From contig NZ_JACOOJ010000014.1 of NCBI RefSeq assembly GCF_014287585.1, forward strand, positions 1-64,000: 64,000 nucleotides of DNA. Direction: 5' to 3'. Shown one piece after another: positions 32,752 through 41,614 of this stretch. Below the pieces are notes generated by a model. It did not search any database and had not been told where the DNA came from. It saw nothing but the letters and a program-made list of their open reading frames with translations. Made by a program: the position numbers and the translations under genes. Numbering within the stretch: position 1 is the first letter of the stretch; each line of letters begins with the position of its first letter. Origin of the DNA: Parabacteroides hominis. GTDB lineage: Bacteria; Bacteroidota; Bacteroidia; Bacteroidales; Tannerellaceae.

Positions 32752-33330
32752 TTAATAGTTCTGTTTCATCGGTTCGAAATAAGCCTGCGGGTGAGCGCAT
32801 GCCGGACATTTCATCGGAGCCTTCTTGCCTTCGAATACGAAACCGCAGTTACGGCACTGCCATAAGATAGCTTCGTCTTTTTCGAATACCTTGTTTGCTT
32901 CCACGTTAGCCAAAAGCTTGCGATAACGTCTTTCGTGTTCAGCTTCCACCTTTGCGATCATGCGGAAAACGACAGCGATTTCCTTGAAACCTTCTTCGTC
33001 TGCGATATCAGCAAAAGCCGGATAAAGATCAGCCCATTCTTCGTTTTCGCCGGCAGCAGCAGCCGCCAGGTTTTCAGCAGTTGTTCCGATCACGCCTGCA
33101 GGATAAGCAGCTGTGATTTCAACCATACCGCCTTCGAGGAATTTGAAGAAACGTTTAGCATGTTCCTTTTCCTGTTCAGCTGTTTCCATAAACACGCCTG
33201 CAATTTGTTCGTAACCTTCTTTTTTAGCTACACTTGCAAAAAATGTGTAACGACTTCTTGCCTGAGATTCCCCGGCAAACGATTTCAGCAGATTCTGCTC
33301 GGTACGAGTACCCTTAATACTTTTTTCCAT
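32752..33330 (-). CDS. rbr: rubrerythrin
   Basis: 192 residues. A di-iron four-helix bundle with the repeated E-x-x-H pattern ([38 protein letters not shown]) and a C-terminal rubredoxin-like domain with the two CxxC knuckles (CRNC and CPAC). It reduces hydrogen peroxide in the cytoplasm, an important oxygen defence in anaerobes. Length and architecture match classic rubrerythrins. Transcribed alone, from a promoter about 60 bp upstream to the strong hairpin after the stop. Confidence 0.97.
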   Translation of the reverse strand: MEKSIKGTRTEQNLLKSFAGESQARSRYTFFASVAKKEGYEQIAGVFMETAEQEKEHAKRFFKFLEGGMVEITAAYPAGVIGTTAENLAAAAAGENEEWADLYPAFADIADEEGFKEIAVVFRMIAKVEAEHERRYRKLLANVEANKVFEKDEAILWQCRNCGFVFEGKKAPMKCPACAHPQAYFEPMKQNY

Positions 33331-33389
33331 AACGCTAATTTATGTATATATAAAATGAGTTTGTCTAATCGCCCTGAATAAATAACGCT

Positions 33390-33397
33390 CAAAGGTA
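33390..33397 (-). promoter_or_regulatory. -7 element for rubrerythrin
   Basis: Leftward TACCTTTG, perfect to TAnnTTTG, with about 50 bases of leader before the ATG. No good -33 box at 19-20 bp; a TTTG is nearer (33411-33414). Confidence 0.55.
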
Positions 33398-33584
33398 GGA
33401 AAATGTTCGCCAAATCGTAAATTTACATATACAAAATATTTTTATGCATCGATAGATAATATTTATAAAGACAAGATTTATCAATACCCGTTGACGAAAT
33501 TAAAAATGTTTTGCCAAAAGAAAAATCGCATCATAATGACTTATTGCCGGATATATATCAAATACAATAGTAGCCATAACATCC

Positions 33585-35927
33585 CTATCTGTTCATGTTT
33601 ATGATACCGGCATCCGTATCTGCATTGTTCAACTTTTTATTCCCGGCTTTATGCTTCCGCCCGAAAGAGAAGTTATAAGCAAAACGAATAGTTAATAATT
33701 GTCCTGATTCTTTTATATACTCCCAAGAAGTTACTGGTGCATCCTTACTCAATCGTTCATACCCTTGACGGAAATTATTGGTAAAAGGAAACATCATGGC
33801 AACACCAAGCTGAAGGTTGTTTTTCATCCAAAAAAGCCCCAATGCTGACATATCTGTCCCCTTTAGTATAGTTTCACCATATAAACTGCTTTTATATCGT
33901 CTGTATTGTCCGATAAGCGAGAAGTTTCGATAAGTAAGCGACGCATTAATATTGAAATAAAAATCATCAAATGTATGATCATAATTCCAACCCCTGCTCA
34001 GATATTTAGAATAACCGAAACCGGCATTAATAGACAAGAATCGCCTTAATGATCCAATAGTCAATCCATTTACACCCAAATTCAGATCTACATCGAACTG
34101 CTGGTAATAATCCTGATTATTTTCAGTCAAAATGACTTTATTGCCTTTAATGAACACTTCTTCCATAATGGGATTCTTTGAGTATTGATGGTTCAAATTC
34201 AAATATCCCCGGAAGACACCTTTGGAATAAGAATAATTCAAGTTATTCTTAAATACCTTATACGTTTTCAAATTAGGGTTACCTCGTACGATCTGGATCG
34301 TATCCAACAATACTTCGACATCCGTCAAAGATGAAAGTGACGGAATCGACGGATTCATCTGGAACGAATAGCGTAAAAAACTATTCTTATGAGGCTGCCA
34401 TCCCAATTTTACTGTCGGAGTAAATATCCAATACGTATTATCCACCTCCCCTTCTTTAAACCAACTACGATTCACCCCAACACCTGCCGAATAAGAAAAC
34501 TTCTTCACCTTTCCTACAACTTCGGCAAAGCCATACGTTTCAGATTGCATCATATCTGATAAAGTACTTGTCGTTCCGGAATAGGTATTCTCCGTCTTCA
34601 TCTGGGAATGTTTTAACCCGGCACTAAAATTCAGTTTCTCGAATGCACGTGTATAAATACCTTCTCCGATAAATGAATATTTTTTACCATCAATATCAGT
34701 CAGAATATTACTAAAAGGATTATTAGGATCTACATATTCCAAATAAGTACGTTCACTGTTCGTAGACATCAAAGTTCCCACAACATTAAATTCGAGTGTT
34801 TGCTTCTTTGGTAGATTATATAGAAAATATAAGTCCAAAGAAGGTGTATAAGAATTTTCTTCCTGCAAAATACGGGAATAGATAAAATTTTCTGTATTAC
34901 TCCCATCATATAATTTATTGTGAAGATTATTATAAGGGACATTTTTTAATGTATTACGGAAAATAGCATTAAAAACATACTTATCAGGATTATATAAATT
35001 GTACGACAGATTTATATCGTTCGTAAAGTTTTTCGATTTATCATCCAGACCTTCCTGTATACGTTTAATAGTTTTATCTGCAAAATGATATTCTTCCTCC
35101 ACTTCTTTATAATGATGCCTATAACCTCGATTTCGGTTTACAACACTTAACCCCCATTCGGAACGACGGTTATTAAATTTCGCAGCCAGAAAATTTTCCC
35201 CCCAAAGACGATAAGGAGCATCTGTTCCCTGTAAAGAGACATATCCCCCGGTTTCCCGACGACGAGTCACTATATTAACTACTGCTCCCAAACCCGGTTC
35301 ACCATAACGACTCCCTGGATCTTCAATAAATTCGATACGAAGCACATCTTTCGGCATAATAGTAGCAAGTTCGTTTGCAGAAACCTTGATGCCGTTTATT
35401 CGTGTTTGAATAGACCCCCCATTACTAACCTCCATTGTCTTCATAATAGGATTTACATAGAGACGCGGGATATTCAAATTATTCATCAAATCATATGCAT
35501 CTGCAGAAATATCTACAGCCGATTTAATCGGTAATATGACCTGCCTGTCCACCCGGTTAATGATATTGGAAGCTGTCACTTCCACATTTCCAAGTTCAAC
35601 AGACGATTCTCCGATCATAATATCGCCCAAATCTATTGTTCCGGAAAGATTGTTTACTGCTATCGAAACAGTTTCATACCCGATGAACGATGCAGAAACT
35701 ATATAACTACCCTTTTCCAACTTATCCAATTGAAAAGTCCCTTTTATATCTGTCGCACAGCCACCTACAAAAGAAGAATCAACCGTCGACAATGAAATAG
35801 AAACTGCCTCAACAGGCAACAACTTTTCATTTTGAATCTCTACGACACGTCCTTTTATCTTACTATGTTGAGCTTGTACATTCAAACAGAGTTCTAAAAA
35901 GATAAATATGCATAAATATATTTTCAT
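33585..35927 (-). CDS. TonB-dependent-receptor-like outer membrane beta-barrel protein
   Basis: 780 residues. Signal peptide (MKIYLCIFIFLELCLNVQAQ), a carboxypeptidase-regulatory-like beta-sandwich (IKGRVVEIQ...GTFQLDKLEKGSYIVSASFIGYET), a plug-like domain (IQTRINGIKVSANELATIMPKDVLRIEFIEDPGSRYGEPGLGAVVNIVTRRR shown in pieces), then a 500-residue barrel of the OMP_b-brl_3 type. The plug is reduced and no SusD partner follows, so this class is less likely to import glycans. It is the last gene of a leftward set behind a TPR-HTH regulator and a small secreted peptide gene (frameshifted). I infer it handles that peptide or a related signal. AT-rich codons set this cluster apart from the GC-rich efflux locus. 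Confidence 0.85.
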   Translation of the reverse strand: MKIYLCIFIFLELCLNVQAQHSKIKGRVVEIQNEKLLPVEAVSISLSTVDSSFVGGCATDIKGTFQLDKLEKGSYIVSASFIGYETVSIAVNNLSGTIDLGDIMIGESSVELGNVEVTASNIINRVDRQVILPIKSAVDISADAYDLMNNLNIPRLYVNPIMKTMEVSNGGSIQTRINGIKVSANELATIMPKDVLRIEFIEDPGSRYGEPGLGAVVNIVTRRRETGGYVSLQGTDAPYRLWGENFLAAKFNNRRSEWGLSVVNRNRGYRHHYKEVEEEYHFADKTIKRIQEGLDDKSKNFTNDINLSYNLYNPDKYVFNAIFRNTLKNVPYNNLHNKLYDGSNTENFIYSRILQEENSYTPSLDLYFLYNLPKKQTLEFNVVGTLMSTNSERTYLEYVDPNNPFSNILTDIDGKKYSFIGEGIYTRAFEKLNFSAGLKHSQMKTENTYSGTTSTLSDMMQSETYGFAEVVGKVKKFSYSAGVGVNRSWFKEGEVDNTYWIFTPTVKLGWQPHKNSFLRYSFQMNPSIPSLSSLTDVEVLLDTIQIVRGNPNLKTYKVFKNNLNYSYSKGVFRGYLNLNHQYSKNPIMEEVFIKGNKVILTENNQDYYQQFDVDLNLGVNGLTIGSLRRFLSINAGFGYSKYLSRGWNYDHTFDDFYFNINASLTYRNFSLIGQYRRYKSSLYGETILKGTDMSALGLFWMKNNLQLGVAMMFPFTNNFRQGYERLSKDAPVTSWEYIKESGQLLTIRFAYNFSFGRKHKAGNKKLNNADTDAGIINMNR

Positions 35928-35938
35928 AAGATATAATA

Positions 35939-36230
35939 TTAATTTCCACTACATTTAGGACACATAGTATCCGGATAATACCACTTATCTTCTCCATGTT
36001 TTTTCAGAATTTCCCTATAGCAAACCTGTTTAACAGATCTACATTTTTGAAAAACTTCACATGTAGAATACAAAGATTCATGAGGTATATTTTTCTGATT
36101 GACATAAGCTTTCTAAAACAATTTTAGCTCCGGATTCATCTGCATGCCCTAAAAATCCGATTGACATAGTCAATACCAATGTTACCATCACGCGTGTAGT
36201 CCATGTCATAATTTTTTTGTTTGCTCTCAT
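35939..36230 (-). pseudogene. frameshifted gene for a small secreted Cys-containing peptide
   Basis: From the ATG at 36230 one frame reads MRANKKIMTWTTRVMVTLVL, then TMSIGFLGHADESGAKIVLE, a signal peptide and early mature part, and stops at 36078. The neighbouring frame continues as AYVNQKNIPHESLYSTCEVF, QKCRSVKQVCYREILKKHGE, DKWYYPDTMCPKCSGN and stops at 35939. Removing one A from the GAAAG run (36110-36112 on the plus strand) joins them into a single ~95-residue secreted peptide with five Cys in its mature part. It sits 11 bp before the receptor gene. It could be a real frameshift, programmed slippage or an assembly error. Confidence 0.6.
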
Positions 36231-36264
36231 AATATCTTCAATTTTTAATGATTAATTCATGCCG

Positions 36265-36295
36265 TAAAGTTACCCGTATAGACTATGAAAAACAA
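36265..36295 (-). promoter_or_regulatory. promoter of the peptide-receptor unit
   Basis: Leftward -7-like TAACTTTA (36265-36272) and TTG (36293-36295), spaced 20 bp, about 35 bp before the peptide start. Confidence 0.5.
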
Positions 36296-36336
36296 GCAAA
36301 AGATCTGTACTAAAGGTGGACACACATGTACAAAAC

Positions 36337-36377
36337 AGAATCGGTAATATGTTAATAGATAACACATTACCGATTCT
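36337..36377. repeat. perfect 12-bp inverted repeat flanked by direct repeats AGGTGGACAC
   Basis: AGAATCGGTAAT / ATTACCGATTCT with an inner TGTTA / TAACA pair: a strong hairpin between the regulator stop (36406) and the peptide promoter. Direct repeats AGGTGGACAC lie on both sides (36314-36323 and 36391-36400). It could be a terminator for the regulator gene; the T-run is weak. The repeats may be regulator sites. Confidence 0.5.
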
Positions 36378-36405
36378 TCAAAAACAAAAGAGGTGGACAC
36401 TTGCT

Positions 36406-38259
36406 TTAATATCCCTGTAACCACATATCCAACGACTCTTTTTCATCTAAATCCAAATCCATCCGCTCTTTCATCCGCTGTTTACGCTTCGTCACGGAAG
36501 CTGGGGAAATTCCAGTCAAAGTAGCAATCGTACTATTATTCAAATGAAGCTTTATCAGGCAACAAATTTGAAGATCACTTTCAGTTAATGATAAGAATTG
36601 TTCGCGTAAACGAACTGTATAATTATCATACAAGATATCAACCGCTTCAATAATACCTTCCCATTCACCTTGCGTTTTGATATATTTTGGAGACAAGCGA
36701 AGTTCTTTCAATAGGGTTGTCTGTTTTATCAATTGGTCACATAAGAACTTCTCACGGTCTCGCAAACAAATATTTTCTTTTGAGAGTTTTTTATAATCCT
36801 CAAGTTCACTGTCTTTTTGTTGTAACGATTGCGTGAACTTATCGATATTTTCCTGCAATGACTTATTGGCTTCCTGCAAGCTATTGTTCTGGTTGTGCAG
36901 ACTTTCTATTTCAGACGATTGTTCCTTAATCGAATCTTCCAAACCGGTATGATTAGATATTTCACCGGATAATTCTTCTATGCGTTCCTCATTTTTACGA
37001 ATTGTCATACCATTTTCATTTAGCTGCTTAGTATATTGACGTAATAAAGCCTTATCTTCTTGAATCGTGCGCTCCCTTGTCAACAAACGCCGTTGATAGA
37101 TATAAACAAGTACTACTATAACCAAAAGCAATAAGGATAAGATCAAAAGGCTACTCTTCAACAGTTGACTTTTTTCCAACTCCAAAGTAATCTTTTCGTT
37201 TTTCAATTTTTCATGATCATATTTTGCTTGAATTTCAGCAACTATATGACTACGGTTGATCTGATCCACAGAGTCACGGCATTGCCAATAATTTTCATTA
37301 TACTCGATTGCCTTTTCATAGTTATGCATATCCTTCTGTATAAAATACAAATATTGATAAGCACTCCTCTTCGTATACATATTATTTGTAACAAGAACCT
37401 TATTCAAATAGAAAGATGCCGAATCATATTTATTCAAATATCTATACGTATCTCCTAACACTAAATAAGTTTGAAGTATTGTTCTTTTATTATCCAACTT
37501 CTCATTTTCAGCTCTTTTTAAAAAGGTAAGAGCCATTTCATATTTTCCTATGGCCCGATAAATCCCTCCCAGTTCACTTAAAGCTGCTCCCAAACTTTTT
37601 TTATCATTTACTTGCTCTGAAACATCGATTGCTTGCTTATAAGATAATATAGATTTATCCCATTGTTCCATATTTCCATATATTCTTCCCAAATGGATTA
37701 AAGAAAAAGCAATATAAAAGCTATCCTGGGATTGTTCTGCCAATTCATATGCTTCCTGAAAAGCCAATAATCCTTCCTGATTAAGACCCCGATAAGCATA
37801 AATCATCCCCAAATTAGAATGTATCAAATATCCTAATCTGTAATCCTCCGTCTTCTTCATCTCATCTGCCGCACGCAAATAAAACTCCGTTGCTTTCTCG
37901 ACTTCGCCCAAATCTTCATTTACACGTCCTTTATAATTCAACACCAAAGCTTTTCGATTCGGATCTTCCTGTTTCATAAAGTAATCATACGCTACATTGA
38001 TCAAAGAATCGGATGTATGTTTTATATAGTTTTTATCCCGTGCTTGCACCAGTAATAAACTCCAGGTTGCATTCTGCAATTTATTGGAGGATGAAGGAGG
38101 ATTCATATTTTCCAACAAGGATAAGGCACTGTCAGGATGGTCATACATCAAAGACTCCGCACGGGTTAATTCCGGCAAAAGTTCTGTTGTTTGGCGGTTG
38201 GTACAAGCCAACAGATAAACTAAAAACAACAGCAATAATATATTTAAGGCGTTTTTCAT
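36406..38259 (-). CDS. membrane-anchored TPR regulator with C-terminal helix-turn-helix
   Basis: 617 residues from the ATG at 38259, which gives a lipoprotein-type signal (LLLFLVYLLAC). Residues ~30-330 are tetratricopeptide repeats (AYELAEQSQDSFYIAFSLIHLGRIYGN and others). A single TM lies at ~370-389 (SLLILSLLLLVIVVLVYIY), followed by a ~130-residue coiled coil and a LuxR/sigma-4-like HTH (LSLTESDLQICCLIKLHLNNSTIATLTGISPASVTKRKQRM in part). This architecture senses outside and binds DNA inside. Similar Bacteroidetes proteins control neighbouring secreted-peptide and receptor genes. It probably regulates the peptide-receptor unit downstream. Confidence 0.82.
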   Translation of the reverse strand: MKNALNILLLLFLVYLLACTNRQTTELLPELTRAESLMYDHPDSALSLLENMNPPSSSNKLQNATWSLLLVQARDKNYIKHTSDSLINVAYDYFMKQEDPNRKALVLNYKGRVNEDLGEVEKATEFYLRAADEMKKTEDYRLGYLIHSNLGMIYAYRGLNQEGLLAFQEAYELAEQSQDSFYIAFSLIHLGRIYGNMEQWDKSILSYKQAIDVSEQVNDKKSLGAALSELGGIYRAIGKYEMALTFLKRAENEKLDNKRTILQTYLVLGDTYRYLNKYDSASFYLNKVLVTNNMYTKRSAYQYLYFIQKDMHNYEKAIEYNENYWQCRDSVDQINRSHIVAEIQAKYDHEKLKNEKITLELEKSQLLKSSLLILSLLLLVIVVLVYIYQRRLLTRERTIQEDKALLRQYTKQLNENGMTIRKNEERIEELSGEISNHTGLEDSIKEQSSEIESLHNQNNSLQEANKSLQENIDKFTQSLQQKDSELEDYKKLSKENICLRDREKFLCDQLIKQTTLLKELRLSPKYIKTQGEWEGIIEAVDILYDNYTVRLREQFLSLTESDLQICCLIKLHLNNSTIATLTGISPASVTKRKQRMKERMDLDLDEKESLDMWLQGY

Positions 38260-38402
38260 GTATATAGACTTTGTTTGCAAATATAACAAATTTTCAATGA
38301 ATACATCCGAATCCATTTCAGAAGGATCTGTTTCGAACGTTTTTGCTGACATACATATTTCTGTTTTCAAATCTTTCAGGCGAAAGATTATCTATTTTCA
38401 GA

Positions 38403-38529
38403 GCTCTTCCCCAAATCATCTAAATGATTTTTCAAATGATCCGGATGTTTTTCCAAAAACATTTAGATATTTCAGGCAAACCAACGGGATGAATCCGGAA
38501 AATCATTTAGATGATTTTTCCGGAAGAGC
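38403..38529. repeat. long interrupted inverted repeat upstream of the regulator gene
   Basis: Left arm GCTCTTCC (38403-38410) plus AAATCATCTAAATGATTTT (38413-38431); right arm AAAATCATTTAGATGATTT (38499-38517) plus GGAAGAGC (38522-38529). Each 19-bp block is also partly palindromic. It sits 145-270 bp before the regulator start and overlaps no credible gene. Confidence 0.6.
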
Positions 38530-39183
38530 CGAAACAAAGGAAAAAAGGGAGTAGGAAAGAGTTGAAAAAGGCATTTGAAAGCTATTTTAACACCTCACAA
38601 GTCTGATCAGAAAGGTATTTGGCGATTGACATTTTGACGGGAATATAGCCTTCCGATCGACACTACAATCTGTTTTTCGACCATCATTCCGCTTTTCAGC
38701 CTGCCAAAAATAGATATCGAAGCAATTCCGAAAACAAAATGACAATCGTATCTTCCGTTTCCTTAGCTTATTTGTAATCACTCCGGCCACAGACACATAC
38801 AGGCAAACCTGAAGATAGCTAATCCGACATTTTGTCAATATCTGACATACGTCACACAATCTCCCACTCATCCATACTCCGGGTTCGGGAATCGAAATTT
38901 ATTCCGATTCTAATCAACTTGCGTCCATCGTCTTCACTCCTTCTTGTCTTATTGTCTATTTTTACAAAATACCCGTTGGTCCAAATCGAAATACTACCCC
39001 ATAAAAATGAGATTTCTATCCCATATTTTTCGATTTATTATTGAGGGTAATATTTATTAATAATCTTACATATACTATAACATTGATTATCAACAAAATG
39101 GAAAAACATCTCTTTTGAGGGGGTTATTGTAGTTTTTTTAAAATAAAAGCCGAACATCTACAGAGGTAAAATCTTTTTCCATT
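38530..39183. other. 650 bp without a supported gene
   Basis: Short ORFs on both strands have low-complexity, Cys/Ile/Ser-rich translations with no recognisable domain or upstream signals. I see no RNA gene or promoter that stands out. The stretch may be degenerate DNA next to repeat element C. Confidence 0.5.
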
Positions 39184-39593
39184 CAGGGCGACCGCACCAA
39201 AAGTTCAAGGCTTGCCTTATGCCGCAGATTCTCTTTTGAGTCTGCTTCAGCAGACGGATAGATGATTGTTCAATAGATGAAAGGGACTGAAGTCCACAGA
39301 GGAAGAGGCTTTGCCTCTAAATCTCTTAAACCGTCTGCTGAAGCAGACGGCAAAAGAGAAGCTGAGGGGGCTTTGGGGATTGCTGATACTGATAGCTATA
39401 TTTGTATAAGAGGCGGTATCGGCAATCCCAAGAGAAAGCTGCACTTTCTAAGAAAGGCCTAAGCGGACGGGCGTCAAGCGGAGGGTGAAGGCGAAGCGGC
39501 AGGAGCCTGAGCTGTTTGAGCGAAGCGAGTTTCGCAGGCGACAGCGGAGCCTTTGCCCGGAGTAGACCGGAAGGAAATATTTTGGTTGCCCTG
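39184..39593 (+). mobile_element. repeat element copy C (diverged)
   Basis: The same block order as copy B: hairpin CTGCTTCAGCAGACGG, the AAGGGACTGAAGTCCACAGAGG block, a second CCGTCTGCT..AGCAGACGG, and a region like AAGGCCTAAGCGGACGGG...GAGCGAAGCGAG. Its ends differ: CAGGGCGACC (39184-39193) and GGTTGCCCTG (39584-39593) pair with one mismatch, instead of the TTACTTTTGG termini. No transposase. Confidence 0.65.
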
Positions 39594-39634
39594 TTTTCTA
39601 TTTTAAGAATATATTATATAATCCACTTTCTTTG

Positions 39635-39642
39635 TACCTTTG
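39635..39642 (+). promoter_or_regulatory. -7 element for the SulP transporter gene
   Basis: TACCTTTG 28 bp before the ATG at 39671, in AT-rich sequence. No -33 box at the standard distance. Confidence 0.5.
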
Positions 39643-39670
39643 CAGCATTTTTTAATAATCAGGCAGAAAG

Positions 39671-41347
39671 ATGAAGAACAAGTTTGATTTTCAGCCCAAG
39701 TTGGTATCGGCGCTGAAAAACTACTCTAAGGAGAAATTTATGACCGACCTGATGGCCGGTATTATTGTCGGGATCGTAGCATTGCCACTGGCTATTGCTT
39801 TCGGTATCGCTTCGGGGGTAAGCCCGGAAAAAGGATTGATCACAGCCATTATCGGCGGGTTCATCGTATCGCTATTAGGCGGTAACAACGTGCAGATCGG
39901 AGGACCGACAGGTGCGTTTATCGTAATCGTATATGGCATTATCCAGAATTTCGGGATCGAAGGGCTGGCCATCGCCACCGTGGTCGCGGGTATTATCTTA
40001 GTGATCATGGGGGCATTGAAATTAGGGACGGTTATCAAGTTTATCCCCTACCCGATTGTCGTCGGTTTCACCAGCGGTATCGCCCTGACGATTTTTACCA
40101 CACAGATGAAAGACCTTTTCGGCTTGACGATGGATAAGGTTCCGGCGGATTTTATCTCCAAATGGATCGCCTATTTCGAACATTTCGACACGGTGAACCT
40201 ATGGTCGCTATTGATCGGACTCGCCAGTATCGTGATCATCGCCGTCACACCGAAGTTTTCGAAGAAAATCCCCGGTTCGCTGATCGCTATTATCCTGATG
40301 ACAGTCGTTGTCTACATCATGCGTTATCATTTAGGGATCACGGGGATCGAGACAATCGGAGACCGTTTCACCATCAACGCCTCCCTGCCCGGACCGGAAG
40401 CTATCAGCTTCAATATGGAGACGATCAACCTCTTGCTTCCTTCCGCCTTTACTATCGCGATGTTAGGAGCGATCGAATCGTTGCTGTCCGCCACCGTGGC
40501 AGATGGCGTGACGGGCGACAAGCATAATTCGAACACCGAACTGATTGCACAAGGTGCAGCCAATATCATCGTGCCTATCTTCGGCGGTATTCCCGTGACC
40601 GGGGCGATTGCCCGTACGATGACCAACATCAACAATGGCGGGCGTACTCCGGTGGCCGGCATCATCCATGCGATCGTGTTGTTGCTGATTTTGCTCTTTT
40701 TAGGCCCGTTGACCAAACATATCCCGATGGCTTGCCTGGCAGGTGTGTTGATTATCGTTTCTTATAATATGAGCGAGTGGCGTACGTTCCGTTCGCTGAT
40801 GAAGAATCCGAAAAGCGACGTGTCGGTGTTGTTAGTGACTTTTTTCCTGACGGTTATATTCGACTTGACGATCGCGATCGAAGTCGGATTGCTTATCGCC
40901 ATGTTCCTCTTTATGAAACGTGTGGCCGAAACGACTCATGTGTCGGTAGTAAAAGATGAGATCGACCTTTCGGACGATGGTGAAATCCACCATGACGAGG
41001 AAGTCCTTTCCCTCCCTAAAGGTGTGGAAGTATATGAAATCGACGGCCCGTTCTTCTTCGGGGTGGCCAGCAAGTTCGACGATATCATGCACAATATGGG
41101 AGATAAACCGAAAATCCGTATCATCCGCATGCGTAAGGTTCCGTTTATGGACTCGACCGGATTGCATAACCTGGAGAACCTCTTCCGCATGTCACAAGCC
41201 GAACATATCCACATGATCCTTTCGGGTGTGAACGAACATGTACGCCGCGTACTTGTTAAATCGGGTTTCGACAAAAAGATCGGAACGGAAAATATTTGCA
41301 GCAATATAAATGAGGCAGTAGCAAAAGCGCGCGAAGCGACTACATAA
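39671..41347 (+). CDS. SulP/SLC26-family anion transporter with STAS domain
   Basis: 558 residues. The membrane part (~25-420) contains the SulP signature region (MTDLMAGIIVGIVALPLAIAFGIASGVSPEKGL in parts, then GGNNVQIGGPTGAFIVIVYGII), with repeats of aliphatic TMs. The C-terminal STAS domain (~440-555) contains the phosphorylatable-Ser motif PFMDSTGLHNLENL. It carries anions such as sulfate or bicarbonate across the inner membrane; specificity cannot be read. Monocistronic. Its stop overlaps a convergent small ORF by 8 bp. Confidence 0.95.
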   Translation: MKNKFDFQPKLVSALKNYSKEKFMTDLMAGIIVGIVALPLAIAFGIASGVSPEKGLITAIIGGFIVSLLGGNNVQIGGPTGAFIVIVYGIIQNFGIEGLAIATVVAGIILVIMGALKLGTVIKFIPYPIVVGFTSGIALTIFTTQMKDLFGLTMDKVPADFISKWIAYFEHFDTVNLWSLLIGLASIVIIAVTPKFSKKIPGSLIAIILMTVVVYIMRYHLGITGIETIGDRFTINASLPGPEAISFNMETINLLLPSAFTIAMLGAIESLLSATVADGVTGDKHNSNTELIAQGAANIIVPIFGGIPVTGAIARTMTNINNGGRTPVAGIIHAIVLLLILLFLGPLTKHIPMACLAGVLIIVSYNMSEWRTFRSLMKNPKSDVSVLLVTFFLTVIFDLTIAIEVGLLIAMFLFMKRVAETTHVSVVKDEIDLSDDGEIHHDEEVLSLPKGVEVYEIDGPFFFGVASKFDDIMHNMGDKPKIRIIRMRKVPFMDSTGLHNLENLFRMSQAEHIHMILSGVNEHVRRVLVKSGFDKKIGTENICSNINEAVAKAREATT

Positions 41348-41510
41348 ACACGATGTGAAGGAAACGGTCGCCCGATTTATATTTATCCTGCTTTGCTTCA
41401 AATATGAATTCTTTAGCGATCGTTTCCACATCTTCAAAACTAAATCCATTTTCCGGCTGGCTCCAATACCAGAGTTGCGGCACGTTCTGCTTGCTATTCG
41501 GTGATTCCAT
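41340..41510 (-). CDS. small hypothetical protein (56 residues), convergent with the SulP gene
   Basis: Reads MESPNSKQNVPQLWYWSQPE, then NGFSFEDVETIAKEFIFEAK, QDKYKSGDRFLHIVFM. A regular, soluble, aromatic-rich composition with no internal stop; it looks protein-like (strand, helix, strand). Its end overlaps the SulP stop by 8 bp. No clear promoter box was found upstream. I do not recognise the family. Confidence 0.5.
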   Translation of the reverse strand: MESPNSKQNVPQLWYWSQPENGFSFEDVETIAKEFIFEAKQDKYKSGDRFLHIVFM

Positions 41511-41582
41511 TGTTTTATATATTTACTTTATTTATTAGACACAGAATTTGAAAAAACCCCTATCCGAATCAAAAATAAATAT

Positions 41583-41590
41583 TACATTTG
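41583..41590 (+). promoter_or_regulatory. -7 element for the secreted protease gene
   Basis: TACATTTG at 41583-41590 places the transcript start near 41597. This rules out starts upstream and favours the ATG at 41615, which also gives a clean signal peptide. Confidence 0.55.
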
Positions 41591-41614
41591 TCACCACATC
41601 AAATGATAAAACCT

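Noticed and set aside
38587..38871. 94-codon leftward ORF in the gap upstream of the TPR regulator
   Set aside because: Cys/Arg-rich irregular translation with no promoter and no family resemblance.
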